NCBI GenBank assembly: GCA_023662905.1
Contig: JAMPIJ010000002.1
Coordinates: 123,104 to 187,103 of the forward strand
Direction of reading: 5' to 3'
Length of the DNA: 64,000 nt
Source: Fusobacterium sp.
Lineage (GTDB): Bacteria > Cyanobacteriota > Vampirovibrionia > Gastranaerophilales > Gastranaerophilaceae
Made by a program: the position numbers and the translations under genes. Positions within the stretch are counted from its first letter, which is position 1. Each line of letters starts with the position of its first letter. Shown here one piece after another: positions 17,735 through 25,353 of this stretch. The notes beneath the pieces were generated by a model. The model was not told the DNA's origin, did not search any database, and saw only the letters and a list, made by a program, of their open reading frames with translations.

Positions 17735-18826
17735 GTGAGACTAAAGAATTTAACACTAAAAAATTATAGAAACTGCAAGTCAATCACGCTGGATTTAGGG
17801 TTTGACAAAATTTTGATTATTGGAAAAAACGCGCAGGGGAAAACAAATATTCTGGAAAGCGTCTATTTTCTCTCTGCACTGAAAAGCCCGAGAACTTCTA
17901 ATAATCAGGAACTTATAAATTTTGATTCCACAGAGGTCGAAATCCATTCCGACATAGTTAAAGCCGACACAGATATTGAACTTGCATATTTTTATAACCG
18001 TGAAAAAACACGCGAACTAAGAGTTAACACGCTCAAAACCACTCCGAAAAACTTCAAATCAGTGCTTCGCACGGTACTTTTTGCAACGCCCGACCTGCTT
18101 TTGCTGCGCGGAAACCCGTCAGACAGACGCGAATGGCTTGACCGCGCAATCTCACAGGTTTACCCCGCGTACGACGAAAGACTTTCAAAATACGACAAAA
18201 TCCGTATCCAAAAAAATAACTTACTCAAAAGCGACTACATAGACGAAACGCTTTTGCGCGTCTATAACGAACAAATGGCGATTGCCGGAAGCAACATAAT
18301 CTTTTTGCGCTTAAAATTCCTCAAAGAAATAGAACGGATTGCGCGCGAAAAACATAAAATTATCAGCGAAAGCGAAGAATTAAAAATCAAATACGACTGC
18401 TCATTCCTGAACGGCGAGGAGGATGTCGAAACAATTGCGCAGCTTTTCTCAGCGGCACTAGAAGAAAGAATGAGCGAAGAAATCCGCCGCGGCCAATCCT
18501 GTGTCGGCCCACAACGCGACGATATTTTATTTTATATAAACGAAAGCGAAGCGACAAAATTCGCCTCACAAGGTCAACAACGGACGGTCGTTCTTGCCCT
18601 GAAACTTTCGGAACTTGAAATAATCACGGATAAAACCGGCGAAAATCCTGTATTGCTTTTAGACGATGTGCTTGCAGAACTCGACGACATCCGCCAAAAC
18701 TTCCTGTTAAAATCAATAAAATCAGGTGTCCAAACAATAATAACGTCTGTTGACACCCTGCACTTTGAAGAAGAATTCCTCCGCGACGTGAAAATATATA
18801 ATATAGAACAAGGACGCATAAGCTAA
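17735..18826 (+). CDS. recF: DNA replication and repair protein RecF
   Basis: 363 residues from the GTG at 17735 (reading MRLKNLTLKNYRN, the family start); an ATG at 17717 lies before the -10-like TATTAT. RecF is a Rad50-like ABC ATPase that helps load RecA at gaps. Walker A IIGKNAQGKTN, signature FASQGQQRTVVLALKLSE, Walker B PVLLLDDVLAELD. About 9 kb from dnaN, not adjacent as in the classical dnaA-dnaN-recF order. Confidence 0.93.
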   Translation: MRLKNLTLKNYRNCKSITLDLGFDKILIIGKNAQGKTNILESVYFLSALKSPRTSNNQELINFDSTEVEIHSDIVKADTDIELAYFYNREKTRELRVNTLKTTPKNFKSVLRTVLFATPDLLLLRGNPSDRREWLDRAISQVYPAYDERLSKYDKIRIQKNNLLKSDYIDETLLRVYNEQMAIAGSNIIFLRLKFLKEIERIAREKHKIISESEELKIKYDCSFLNGEEDVETIAQLFSAALEERMSEEIRRGQSCVGPQRDDILFYINESEATKFASQGQQRTVVLALKLSELEIITDKTGENPVLLLDDVLAELDDIRQNFLLKSIKSGVQTIITSVDTLHFEEEFLRDVKIYNIEQGRIS

Positions 18827-18831
18827 AGGGG

Positions 18832-18860
18832 TTGAAAAAATTTTTGAAATAGTTTATAAT
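18832..18860 (+). promoter_or_regulatory. Strong promoter of antisense RNA candidate
   Basis: -35 TTGAAA (18832-18837), 17-base spacer, -10 TATAAT (18855-18860). There is no ORF of note downstream on this strand; the RNA would start near 18867 and run antisense to the small peptide ORF at 18920-18994. Confidence 0.6.
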
Positions 18861-18865
18861 AAAGG

Positions 18866-18985
18866 TGTAGGGCGAGAGCCTTTAAAACTTAACCGAGATT
18901 AAAGACTCTGCTTCGCACCCTACAGTTGATGTAATTTTAATGCTATTACGGTAATTGCAAAAGCCAGTAATAGCATTATTATTTT
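18866..18985 (+). ncRNA. Candidate antisense RNA opposite a hydrophobic peptide gene
   Basis: Predicted from a strong promoter and two inverted repeats: TGTAGGG/CCCTACA (18866-18872 with 18918-18924) and a perfect 11-bp stem AATGCTATTAC/GTAATAGCATT (18939-18949 with 18967-18977) followed by a T-rich stretch, as in a weak terminator. Its 3' half is complementary to the small ORF on the other strand. The arrangement resembles type I antitoxin RNAs. End points are estimates. Confidence 0.45.
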
Positions 18986-18994
18986 GTCAACCAT
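18920..18994 (-). CDS. 24-residue hydrophobic peptide, candidate type I toxin
   Basis: ATG at 18994, stop TAG at 18922-18920. The peptide starts MVDKIIMLLLAFAITV and ends KLHQL: one membrane-spanning segment with charged ends, the form of small type I toxins such as TxpA- or Ldr-like peptides. A strong ribosome site AGGAGGT (19007-19001) sits six bases before the ATG. It has its own promoter and lies opposite a candidate antisense RNA. No homologue could be searched for; the toxin role is inference. Confidence 0.5.
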   Translation of the reverse strand: MVDKIIMLLLAFAITVIALKLHQL

Positions 18995-19008
18995 AGCAAT
19001 ACCTCCTT

Positions 19009-19059
19009 TCCGTCCATTTCTTCGTAAATCGTGTGTGACGGATTTTAGCATTGTGCTAA
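19009..19059 (-). promoter_or_regulatory. Hairpins in the leader of the small peptide mRNA
   Basis: Two stems on the minus-strand leader: TTAGCA-CAA-TGCTAA (19059-19045) and TCCGTC/GACGGA (19042-19037 with 19014-19009), the latter ending two bases from the ribosome site. They could limit translation, as in type I toxin mRNAs. Confidence 0.4.
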
Positions 19060-19072
19060 GCCCTACAAAATG

Positions 19073-19101
19073 ATTATAATAAAAATTCCTACTTAATGCA
19101 A
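19073..19101 (-). promoter_or_regulatory. Promoter of the small peptide gene
   Basis: On the minus strand: -35 TTGCAT (19101-19096), 17-base spacer, -10 TATAAT (19078-19073). The -35 overlaps the 3' end of the HTH gene. Transcription would start near 19066, giving a leader of about 70 bases. Confidence 0.6.
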
Positions 19102-19305
19102 TAAATCGTCAACTTTGACGTCGAAAACTTCAGCAAGTTTTATCAATGTTGTTATCTTTGGCATAGATGCAGCTTTTTCTAAAAGGCTGACATGTTGTTG
19201 CGACATGTCCAAAAGCTCTGCCAACTGTTCCTGTTTTAAACCTTTTCGCATACGATACAGGCGAATATTCAGTGCGATTTTTTCTTGTACACTCTTTTCT
19301 TGCAT
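19093..19305 (-). CDS. XRE-family helix-turn-helix regulator
   Basis: 70 residues from the ATG at 19305 (MQEKSVQEKIALNIRLYRMRKG). A Cro/C1-type HTH: LKQEQLAELLDMSQQHVSLLEKAASMPKITTLIKLAEVFDVKVDDLL. Translations starting further upstream are non-coding in character. TATAAT lies six bases before the ATG, so a leaderless transcript is likely. It sits next to the small peptide locus and is divergent from the 74-residue gene at 19388; it may regulate either. Confidence 0.82.
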   Translation of the reverse strand: MQEKSVQEKIALNIRLYRMRKGLKQEQLAELLDMSQQHVSLLEKAASMPKITTLIKLAEVFDVKVDDLLH

Positions 19306-19311
19306 TTTTTT

Positions 19312-19317
19312 ATTATA
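19312..19317 (-). promoter_or_regulatory. -10 of HTH gene, predicted leaderless
   Basis: TATAAT on the minus strand, six bases before the ATG at 19305. No clear -35 and no ribosome site. Confidence 0.4.
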
Positions 19318-19387
19318 TAACACTTGCAAATATTTTATTACTATATTATTATTGTATTTACATATTATATTATGTATAGGAGAATTT

Positions 19388-19612
19388 ATGAAACCGGAAC
19401 GACGAGAATTAATTGCAGAAACAGACATCGCAATGAGAATATGCAGCGAAATAGAATTCATATTAACTATTCTTAGCGATTATTGCGAATACAACGAAGA
19501 TTCAAACCGAAAATTTTTAGGCGTAACTTTAATTTCCAAGCTCTTATTAGAAAAAAACCGCGGACTCTACAACCTGATAGACAAAGTTCAAAGAGATATG
19601 TTGCATTACTAA
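19388..19612 (+). CDS. Small hypothetical protein divergent from HTH gene
   Basis: 74 residues from the ATG at 19388, after an AGGAGA ribosome site. Charged helical sequence (RRELIAETDIAMRICSEIEF). No family recognised. The divergent HTH gene 82 bases away suggests shared regulation. Confidence 0.55.
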   Translation: MKPERRELIAETDIAMRICSEIEFILTILSDYCEYNEDSNRKFLGVTLISKLLLEKNRGLYNLIDKVQRDMLHY

Positions 19613-19720
19613 TGCTTAATTAAATCACTTGCTTTTTTTTACTACTTATGCAATAATAATGGTAACTCCGAGATTATAGATTTATCTATATAAGCAGATT
19701 ACCCCGGAGCAAGGGAAGAT

Positions 19721-22700
19721 ATGGCGACTGAAGAATTTAATTTTAAACTGGTAAAAGAAAAGGCAGGTGCCGGCGCTTGGCGCAGAGGTTATGAACTTTA
19801 CACTAAGGATATGGTGCTTGAAGCTTATCCGGAAAAAAACTTCTATATGGGTAAAGTTAAAGGAAATTTCCAAGCCTCTTATAACACAGACTTAATCTTC
19901 AAAAAAAACAAAGTTGAAGCACGCTGCAATTGTCCGCTTAAAGATGAATGGTGCAAACACGCCGTCGCAGTCGCAATCAAAGCTATTAACGACCACGCCT
20001 ACGAGGATTGGTTAGAAACAAAATACGGTATCGAAACTGATTACCCTGACGAAAACACAGCTTTAACAGAAGAGCCGACAGGAAGTTACATTTTCCACTT
20101 CAACTCAAAAAGAAAAGTTAACTTCTTCTCAATTCTTGTCCGCTCACGTGAAACCGGCAAAATTGTACGCCAAATCGAAAGTATTCTGCGTGCTTTGATT
20201 GAAGCGCAGCGTCAAAACCCTGATTTTGAAGTCAACAACGCGCAAAAAGTTGAAATCGCTATTTTCCAACAACTTTTGACAATCGCACGTCAGGACAAAA
20301 AAGCAGGATGGTACGATATTCCGATTACAAAATTCGGCCCGATGTTTGCATTGCTTGCAAAAGCCGATGAAGTATTGGACGAAAAAACAAAAGAACGTTT
20401 GAAATTCGTTGACGACGAGTGGGAATTACAACTTACTGTAAATTCCGGTCAGAGCGGCTCGTTACTTCTTGCACTCGAATGGCACAGACCTGACAAAGAC
20501 GATGTTTATCCGTTTGAAGAAGTTCGCTACTTCTCAAAACACCTTAAATGGGGACGTTATAAGAACATAATCTTCCCGACAAACATCGCAATGCAGTCAT
20601 TGCCGACAAATATTCTGAAATCATCTTTCACAGAACTCAAAGACGCTGAGGGCGGAAAATTTATCCACGAAGACCTGCCTGAAATACAGGAGATTATGAA
20701 AGTCGAAATCGCGGAAAATATTTCTAAATTAATGCTTGAAGAACGTCCGCCGATCAACGTCGTAACCCTCGGTATCGACTACGACCAATCGTTGAAAGCT
20801 TCTTTAGAATTTGAATATGACGGCGTAAAAGTTCCATATTCAAAATCAACAGGCGAAAAACTTCCGTACGTCACAGTCAAAAAGCCTAACGAAGATTTGG
20901 TATACTGGGTAAAACGTAACGTTAAACACGAACAAGACGCTTACAACATGCTTCTTGCCTGCCGTTTTGTACCTATGCAGACAAACAACCTTGCACTTGA
21001 AAAAGAAAACGCAATTGATTTCTACAACTATCACATTCAACAGGCCGGAGAAGGTTGGAAATTCGTCGAAAAAGATGACATGAATTTCTTCAAAATTCTC
21101 GACAATCCGTTCAAACTCTGCGCCGATATTGATTTCAGCAAAGAAACAAAAGACTCTTTCGAAATCTATCTCTACGGCCGCGCAGGCGACGAAATCGTTA
21201 GTTTTGACGAAATCTATGACACTATTCAAGGCGGCGAAAAATACAGCCGTATCAGAAGTTTAGGCTTTGTTGAATACCCTGCACAGGAAATCTACGGACT
21301 TATGCGCGCGTTCAACTCGTTTGACGTTTACCGTAACGATGAAAACAAATTTATTGTAAAAACCTACCGCGCAGGGCTTATCAACGAACTTAAAAACCTC
21401 AACGTAGAAACAATTTTAAGCAAAGATTTTGAAGAATTCTGGTCACAAATGTCCACATTCTCAACCGCTGATTCCACAGAACTTCCAAAATCTATTAACG
21501 CAGAGTTCCGTGAATATCAACAAAAAGGTTTTGGCTGGCTGTGGTTTATGTACAAATACGGTTTGAACGGAATCCTCGCCGACGATATGGGTCTTGGTAA
21601 AACACTTCAAGCCCTCACGGTTATCCAGAAAGCAAAAGACGTTGACGGGCCTATGCCGACACTCGTAATCTGCCCGACAACCGTTGTCTTCAACTGGGAA
21701 TCAGAAATTCAAAAATTTGCGCCTGAACTCTCATGCCTGAAAATTTCCGGCACAGAACGCAAAGGCCTGTTCAAGAAAATTCCTGAACACGACATCGTAA
21801 TCACAAGTTACGCGCTTGTTCGCCGCGACATCGAAAAACTCAAGGAATACAATTTCCGCTACATTGTTCTCGATGAATCCCAAAACATCAAAAACGCAGG
21901 CTCACAAACCGCTCAGGCAGTTAAAAAACTCAACGCAACACACAAACTTGCGCTCTCAGGTACTCCAATCGAAAACAAACTTGAAGAACTCTGGTCAGTA
22001 TTCGACTTCCTCATGCCAGGATTCCTCTTTGACGTTCACGAATTTAATTACCGCTACGTCAATCCGATTATGGAACGCGCTGACAAAATCGTTGAAAAAC
22101 GTCTTAAACTCCAAATTTATCCGTTCATCTTACGCCGTATGAAACGCGACGTTGCAAAAGACTTGCCGGATAAAGTCGAAAACATTGCATACTGCGAACT
22201 TACAGACGAACAAAGAGATTTTTATTTACAGGTTCTCGACAGCACAAAAGAAGAACTCTTCAAATCCATCGAACAAAACGGACTCGAAAAAAGCAGATTA
22301 TCAATCTTCTCTGCCTTGCTCCGCTTACGTCAAATCTGCTGTCACCCGCGCCTTTACGACAAAGACAATGTCAAAAATATTATTAAATCAGGCAAATTTG
22401 AAAAACTCAAAGTTATGCTTGAAGAAATTATCTCAGAAAAACACCGTGTCTTGTTGTTCAGCCAATTTGTCGAAATGCTTGACCTTGTCAAAGATTGGCT
22501 TGATCGCGCCGGAATCCCATACTCATATCTTACCGGTAAGACAAAAGACCGTCAGGGCGCAGTTGAGAAATTCAACAACAATCCACATATTCCGATATTC
22601 CTTGTCAGCTTGAAAGCCGGCGGTACAGGTTTGAACCTCACAGGAGCGGACTACGTAATCCACTACGACCCATGGTGGAACCCTGCTGTTGAAGATCAGG

Positions 22701-22900
22701 CGACCGACCGTGCTTACCGTATCGGCCAAACGAAAAAAGTTTTTGTTTACCGTCTTATCACGAAAAATACGGTTGAAGAAAAGATTCAAAAACTCAAAAT
22801 GTTCAAACGTAACCTTGTTGACAGCGTAATTTCGGTTGATAGAAACATCACGAAATCGCTCACAATGGACGACATCAAAGAAATCTTTAGTATGGATTAA
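19721..22900 (+). CDS. SNF2-family helicase with SWIM zinc finger
   Basis: 1059 residues. SWIM motif near the N-terminus (C69, C71, C78, H80 in ARCNCPLKDEWCKHAVAV), a ~500-residue middle region typical of bacterial SNF2 proteins, then the ATPase: Walker A DDMGLGKTLQAL (about residue 621), DESQ box VLDESQNIKN, motif III LSGTPIEN, motifs V-VI SLKAGGTGLNLT and DQATDRAYRIGQ. It is a DNA-translocating ATPase; the cellular role of this class (HepA/RapA-like) in bacteria is mostly unknown. Ribosome site AAGGGAAG. Single-gene unit ending in a terminator. Confidence 0.93.
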   Translation: MATEEFNFKLVKEKAGAGAWRRGYELYTKDMVLEAYPEKNFYMGKVKGNFQASYNTDLIFKKNKVEARCNCPLKDEWCKHAVAVAIKAINDHAYEDWLETKYGIETDYPDENTALTEEPTGSYIFHFNSKRKVNFFSILVRSRETGKIVRQIESILRALIEAQRQNPDFEVNNAQKVEIAIFQQLLTIARQDKKAGWYDIPITKFGPMFALLAKADEVLDEKTKERLKFVDDEWELQLTVNSGQSGSLLLALEWHRPDKDDVYPFEEVRYFSKHLKWGRYKNIIFPTNIAMQSLPTNILKSSFTELKDAEGGKFIHEDLPEIQEIMKVEIAENISKLMLEERPPINVVTLGIDYDQSLKASLEFEYDGVKVPYSKSTGEKLPYVTVKKPNEDLVYWVKRNVKHEQDAYNMLLACRFVPMQTNNLALEKENAIDFYNYHIQQAGEGWKFVEKDDMNFFKILDNPFKLCADIDFSKETKDSFEIYLYGRAGDEIVSFDEIYDTIQGGEKYSRIRSLGFVEYPAQEIYGLMRAFNSFDVYRNDENKFIVKTYRAGLINELKNLNVETILSKDFEEFWSQMSTFSTADSTELPKSINAEFREYQQKGFGWLWFMYKYGLNGILADDMGLGKTLQALTVIQKAKDVDGPMPTLVICPTTVVFNWESEIQKFAPELSCLKISGTERKGLFKKIPEHDIVITSYALVRRDIEKLKEYNFRYIVLDESQNIKNAGSQTAQAVKKLNATHKLALSGTPIENKLEELWSVFDFLMPGFLFDVHEFNYRYVNPIMERADKIVEKRLKLQIYPFILRRMKRDVAKDLPDKVENIAYCELTDEQRDFYLQVLDSTKEELFKSIEQNGLEKSRLSIFSALLRLRQICCHPRLYDKDNVKNIIKSGKFEKLKVMLEEIISEKHRVLLFSQFVEMLDLVKDWLDRAGIPYSYLTGKTKDRQGAVEKFNNNPHIPIFLVSLKAGGTGLNLTGADYVIHYDPWWNPAVEDQATDRAYRIGQTKKVFVYRLITKNTVEEKIQKLKMFKRNLVDSVISVDRNITKSLTMDDIKEIFSMD

Positions 22901-22928
22901 AAAATAGGGCTAAAAGCCCTATTTTTTT
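22899..22928. terminator. Bidirectional terminator
   Basis: Stem around AATAGGGCT/AGCCCTATT with A-tract before and T7 after, between two convergent genes. Confidence 0.88.
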
Positions 22929-23538
22929 AACCCAAACCAATCATTTTGCCTAATTTTTCAAACAAATTAAACTGTCCGCCATAATGCTGTCCTGCAATTT
23001 CCGCTTTGTACTCCAAATTACCGTTGTTAGCTATACCACCGGAAGCCCAAACATCGTCAGTCTTTAAATTAATGCTCACACCCGGATTATTACCAGTACC
23101 TTGTCGCATAGAATAGTTGATATCTTGTGCTGGTAATCCAGCTACTTTAGATCTCGATTTAATATCAACACCTTGAAATAAACCTTGTCGGTTATAATGT
23201 TCAATGGCTCTTGATTGTCCAGAAATCAAAGAACCTGCTTTTTTCTCAGGGTCTAAAGCAGCCCTTTTAATATTCATGTACGCACCATCGCGACCAACAA
23301 TATAAGTAGCATCACTTGTTAAACTATTGCCACGATAACCTTGCAACATAGTGCTTCCATCAGGCAATTTTCTTGAATAAAATTTCGTAGCCGGTTTTCT
23401 TATTTTCCCTTGATTGCCGAATAAATCGCAGGTTTCAACCCAGGTTCTTTTCTCTTTCATCAATCTATTCTGAGTGCGGCCAGCAGTAGTAAACGCATTT
23501 TTTAATTTTGTAAATCTTGATACTGCAATTGTTGACAT
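22927..23538 (-). CDS. Hypothetical protein
   Basis: 203 residues. Ribosome site AAGGGG precedes the ATG. The N-terminus (STIAVSRFTKLKNAFTTAGRTQNRLMKEKRTW) is basic, the middle has YSRKLPDGSTMLQGYRGN, and the C-terminal part is Gly/Asn-rich. No signal peptide or membrane segment is visible. No family recognised. Followed by the shared terminator at 22899. Confidence 0.6.
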   Translation of the reverse strand: MSTIAVSRFTKLKNAFTTAGRTQNRLMKEKRTWVETCDLFGNQGKIRKPATKFYSRKLPDGSTMLQGYRGNSLTSDATYIVGRDGAYMNIKRAALDPEKKAGSLISGQSRAIEHYNRQGLFQGVDIKSRSKVAGLPAQDINYSMRQGTGNNPGVSINLKTDDVWASGGIANNGNLEYKAEIAGQHYGGQFNLFEKLGKMIGLG

Positions 23539-23644
23539 AATAATTCCCCTTTTCGTTAGTGTAATAATTTCGTGTAGTGTAAAATCGATTTCCCTTACAT
23601 CTACATTAAAACACGGTCAAAAAAGAAAATGCGCCCCGCCACGC

Positions 23645-23669
23645 CATCCTATCCTATCCTATCCTATCA
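23645..23669. repeat. Short tandem repeat, TATCC-type pentamer
   Basis: About five tandem copies (CATCC, then TATCC three times, then TATCA) in the intergenic region upstream of comF, on the far side from its promoter. Confidence 0.75.
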
Positions 23670-23707
23670 GTGATTATGACTGGGTTTTGGGCATTTTACA
23701 ATTTAAT

Positions 23708-23736
23708 TTTACAATTCGTTACATTTAACTTATAAT
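23708..23736 (+). promoter_or_regulatory. comF promoter, predicted leaderless
   Basis: -35 TTTACA (23708-23713), 17-base spacer, -10 TATAAT (23731-23736). The ATG at 23743 is six bases past the -10 and no ribosome site is present. This is the clearest leaderless start in the window. Confidence 0.7.
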
Positions 23737-23742
23737 TATTAT

Positions 23743-24390
23743 ATGAAACAATTTTTTATTAACTTACTCGACTGGATTTATAAAAAGAAATGCTATTTTT
23801 GCCGCCGCTCGGACGAATGCGTTAAAATGTGTTCAAAATGCTACGACAGTCTTGAGTTTCTTAACTACGGAAAACGACTTGCTATAGATGGAGTAAGCGT
23901 TTATGTTGCAGGCGTTTATGAAAAGAACTTACAAAAACTTATTCGTGGTCTGAAATACCACAACCAGCGTGACCTTGCTTTTTATCAGGCAAAATTTATG
24001 TGGGAATACTGGCAAAACATCACTGATAACAAAGGTTACATAGTTGTACCTGTTCCACTTCACAAAAACCGCCAAGCAAAGCGGCGTTACAACCACATGG
24101 AACTCGTTGCACAAGAATTTTGCAGGCTTTCAGGAAACATGCTTAACACTAAATTAATCACGCGCGTTAAAAATACTAAACCTCAATACAAACTAACCCA
24201 ATATGAGCGCGCACAAAACTTGCAAAATGCGTTCAAAGTTGACAAATCCGCAGTGAATAAATATGATAAAATATTGATATTAGACGACATTTGCACAACA
24301 GGTTCAACCTTTGCAGAGATGATTAAAACACTCAAAGAAGACGGCATAAACGATATTACCTGTTTTGCTACAACAACACCAAAAATATGA
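23743..24390 (+). CDS. comF: ComF family phosphoribosyltransferase-like protein
   Basis: 215 residues. N-terminal zinc-binding CxxC pairs (CYFC, CVKMCSKC), a central VPVPLHKNRQAKRRYNH segment, and the PRPP-loop ILILDDICTTGST near residue 185. ComF proteins are needed for late competence (DNA uptake) in several bacteria; here a pilus system is also present, so natural transformation is plausible. Overlaps the next gene by four bases. Confidence 0.9.
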   Translation: MKQFFINLLDWIYKKKCYFCRRSDECVKMCSKCYDSLEFLNYGKRLAIDGVSVYVAGVYEKNLQKLIRGLKYHNQRDLAFYQAKFMWEYWQNITDNKGYIVVPVPLHKNRQAKRRYNHMELVAQEFCRLSGNMLNTKLITRVKNTKPQYKLTQYERAQNLQNAFKVDKSAVNKYDKILILDDICTTGSTFAEMIKTLKEDGINDITCFATTTPKI

Positions 24391-24671
24391 TTTTAAGCGA
24401 ATTTTCAAAATATATTCAAACAAAAGATAATGAAATTATCAGTAACAAATCCACGGCTGTAAACTTACTCTCAGAATGGATTCAGCAGATAATGTCTAAA
24501 AATCCAAAAACAAATGTAGAAAAAATTATACATTCTGAACTCACACTTGCCAGAAACAAATATAATGAATATTTAATAATCGGCAAATCAGAGAGCGGCC
24601 GCGTGCTTATGAACGCATTATACAATTATGCGCTAAGCTACGAACACTACGTACTGGCTAAGACTATATAA
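24387..24671 (+). CDS. Small hypothetical protein downstream of comF
   Basis: 94 residues. The ATG overlaps the comF stop codon (ATGA), so the two are translationally coupled. Helical sequence, no membrane segment, no recognised family. Ends close to the GC-rich repeat at 24688. Confidence 0.65.
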   Translation: MILSEFSKYIQTKDNEIISNKSTAVNLLSEWIQQIMSKNPKTNVEKIIHSELTLARNKYNEYLIIGKSESGRVLMNALYNYALSYEHYVLAKTI

Positions 24672-24687
24672 AAAATTTTGCTGAAAT

Positions 24688-24801
24688 CCGTGCCTCGCGT
24701 TAAACGGCAACGTTCACACTTGTCGTCGAAAGCGCGGTTTCGCCGAGCAAGTGTTCAACTGGGCGAAACACTTCGTGTTTCTTCTGCCTTTGCTCGGCAC
24801 G
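24688..24801. repeat. GC-rich palindromic repeat element, family B
   Basis: Bounded by CGTGCC (24689-24694) and GGCACG (24796-24801). Inside are ACACTTG/CAAGTGT (24716-24722 with 24748-24754) and GAAACAC/GTGTTTC. It shares GCCTCGCG(T/A)T(G/A)AACG with copies at 44892-45078 (minus) and 60331. It stands out in very AT-rich surroundings. Confidence 0.65.
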
Positions 24802-24809
24802 CAAAAAAA

Positions 24810-24830
24810 AACCTATCTGAAAGATAGGTT
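24810..24830 (-). terminator. Terminator-like hairpin facing minus strand
   Basis: Stem AACCTATCT/AGATAGGTT, loop GAA, with A-tract at 24803-24809 that gives a T-tract on the minus strand. No minus-strand gene ends here, so it may insulate the origin-like region or be part of the repeat. Confidence 0.5.
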
Positions 24831-25128
24831 AATGGAATCTGTTTTTAATTCCTCATGTGTGTAGAAGGTTAGTGTGTAGTAGGTAGTGTGTGTTAGTTTT
24901 ATATCTCGTGTTAATTTAATGCGTTTGTCGTTTAGTGTTTTGTGTTATGTCTTACATATTAATAAAGTATTTTCGTTGTATATAATTGCTATATACACCT
25001 TATTTCTTTACAATTCGTTACAAATACAAAAATCTATTGTAGAAAACTTTTGTAATTGCTGTAGAAAACATTATTGTTTTCTACATGATCCTTATGTTTT
25101 CTACAACTACTATGATAATGACAATAGG

Positions 25129-25150
25129 TTTTCTAATAGTCATTAGAAAA
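25129..25150. repeat. Inverted repeat inside origin-like region
   Basis: TTTTCTAAT (25129-25137) and its exact inverse ATTAGAAAA (25142-25150), four bases apart. Each differs from the TTTTCTACA boxes in the last two bases, so they may be weaker boxes arranged head to head. Confidence 0.6.
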
Positions 25151-25240
25151 TATTCTACAAATAATTTACAATGAAAACTATTGCTAATAGTGGCTTTCAG
25201 AAGTTTTCTACAAATATTTAGAGCTTACTATGACTATTAG

Positions 25241-25280
25241 TTTTATATATTAATTAATTTATATATATAGTAAATAATAG
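25241..25280. other. AT-rich putative unwinding element
   Basis: 38 of 40 bases are A or T, with runs such as TATATATATAG, directly after the last box. It fits a DNA unwinding element, and could also include the promoter of the gene at 25354. Confidence 0.5.
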
Positions 25281-25353
25281 AAAAAACCGCTAAGAATAAA
25301 TACTCTCCTATTGGCTTATTGTTATATACTGATTTTTAATATAAAATTTTGAA

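Larger units (their letters stand above)
24832..25353. other. Probable chromosomal origin region (oriC)
   Basis: Gene-free, very AT-rich 0.5 kb, upstream of the glycosyltransferase-dnaN genes. It holds five exact copies of TTTTCTACA: minus strand at 25046-25038 and 25068-25060; plus strand at 25077-25085, 25097-25105 and 25204-25212. A near copy TATTCTACA is at 25151. This differs by one base from TTTTCCACA, the cyanobacterial DnaA box as I recall it. A 40-base stretch at 25241-25280 with only two G/C could unwind. Small samples of the plus strand show C over G to the left and G over C to the right, as expected around an origin. Decisive tests are listed under findings. Confidence 0.7.

Noticed and set aside
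23645-23669. The TATCC pentamer repeat as a phase-variation tract
   Set aside because: It lies outside the reading frames, upstream of the comF promoter; it does not alter a frame.
24886-25146. An 86-codon open frame across the origin-like region
   Set aside because: Its codons are produced by the AT-rich boxes (TTTTCTACA) and it has no ribosome site or recognisable family; a non-coding reading fits better.
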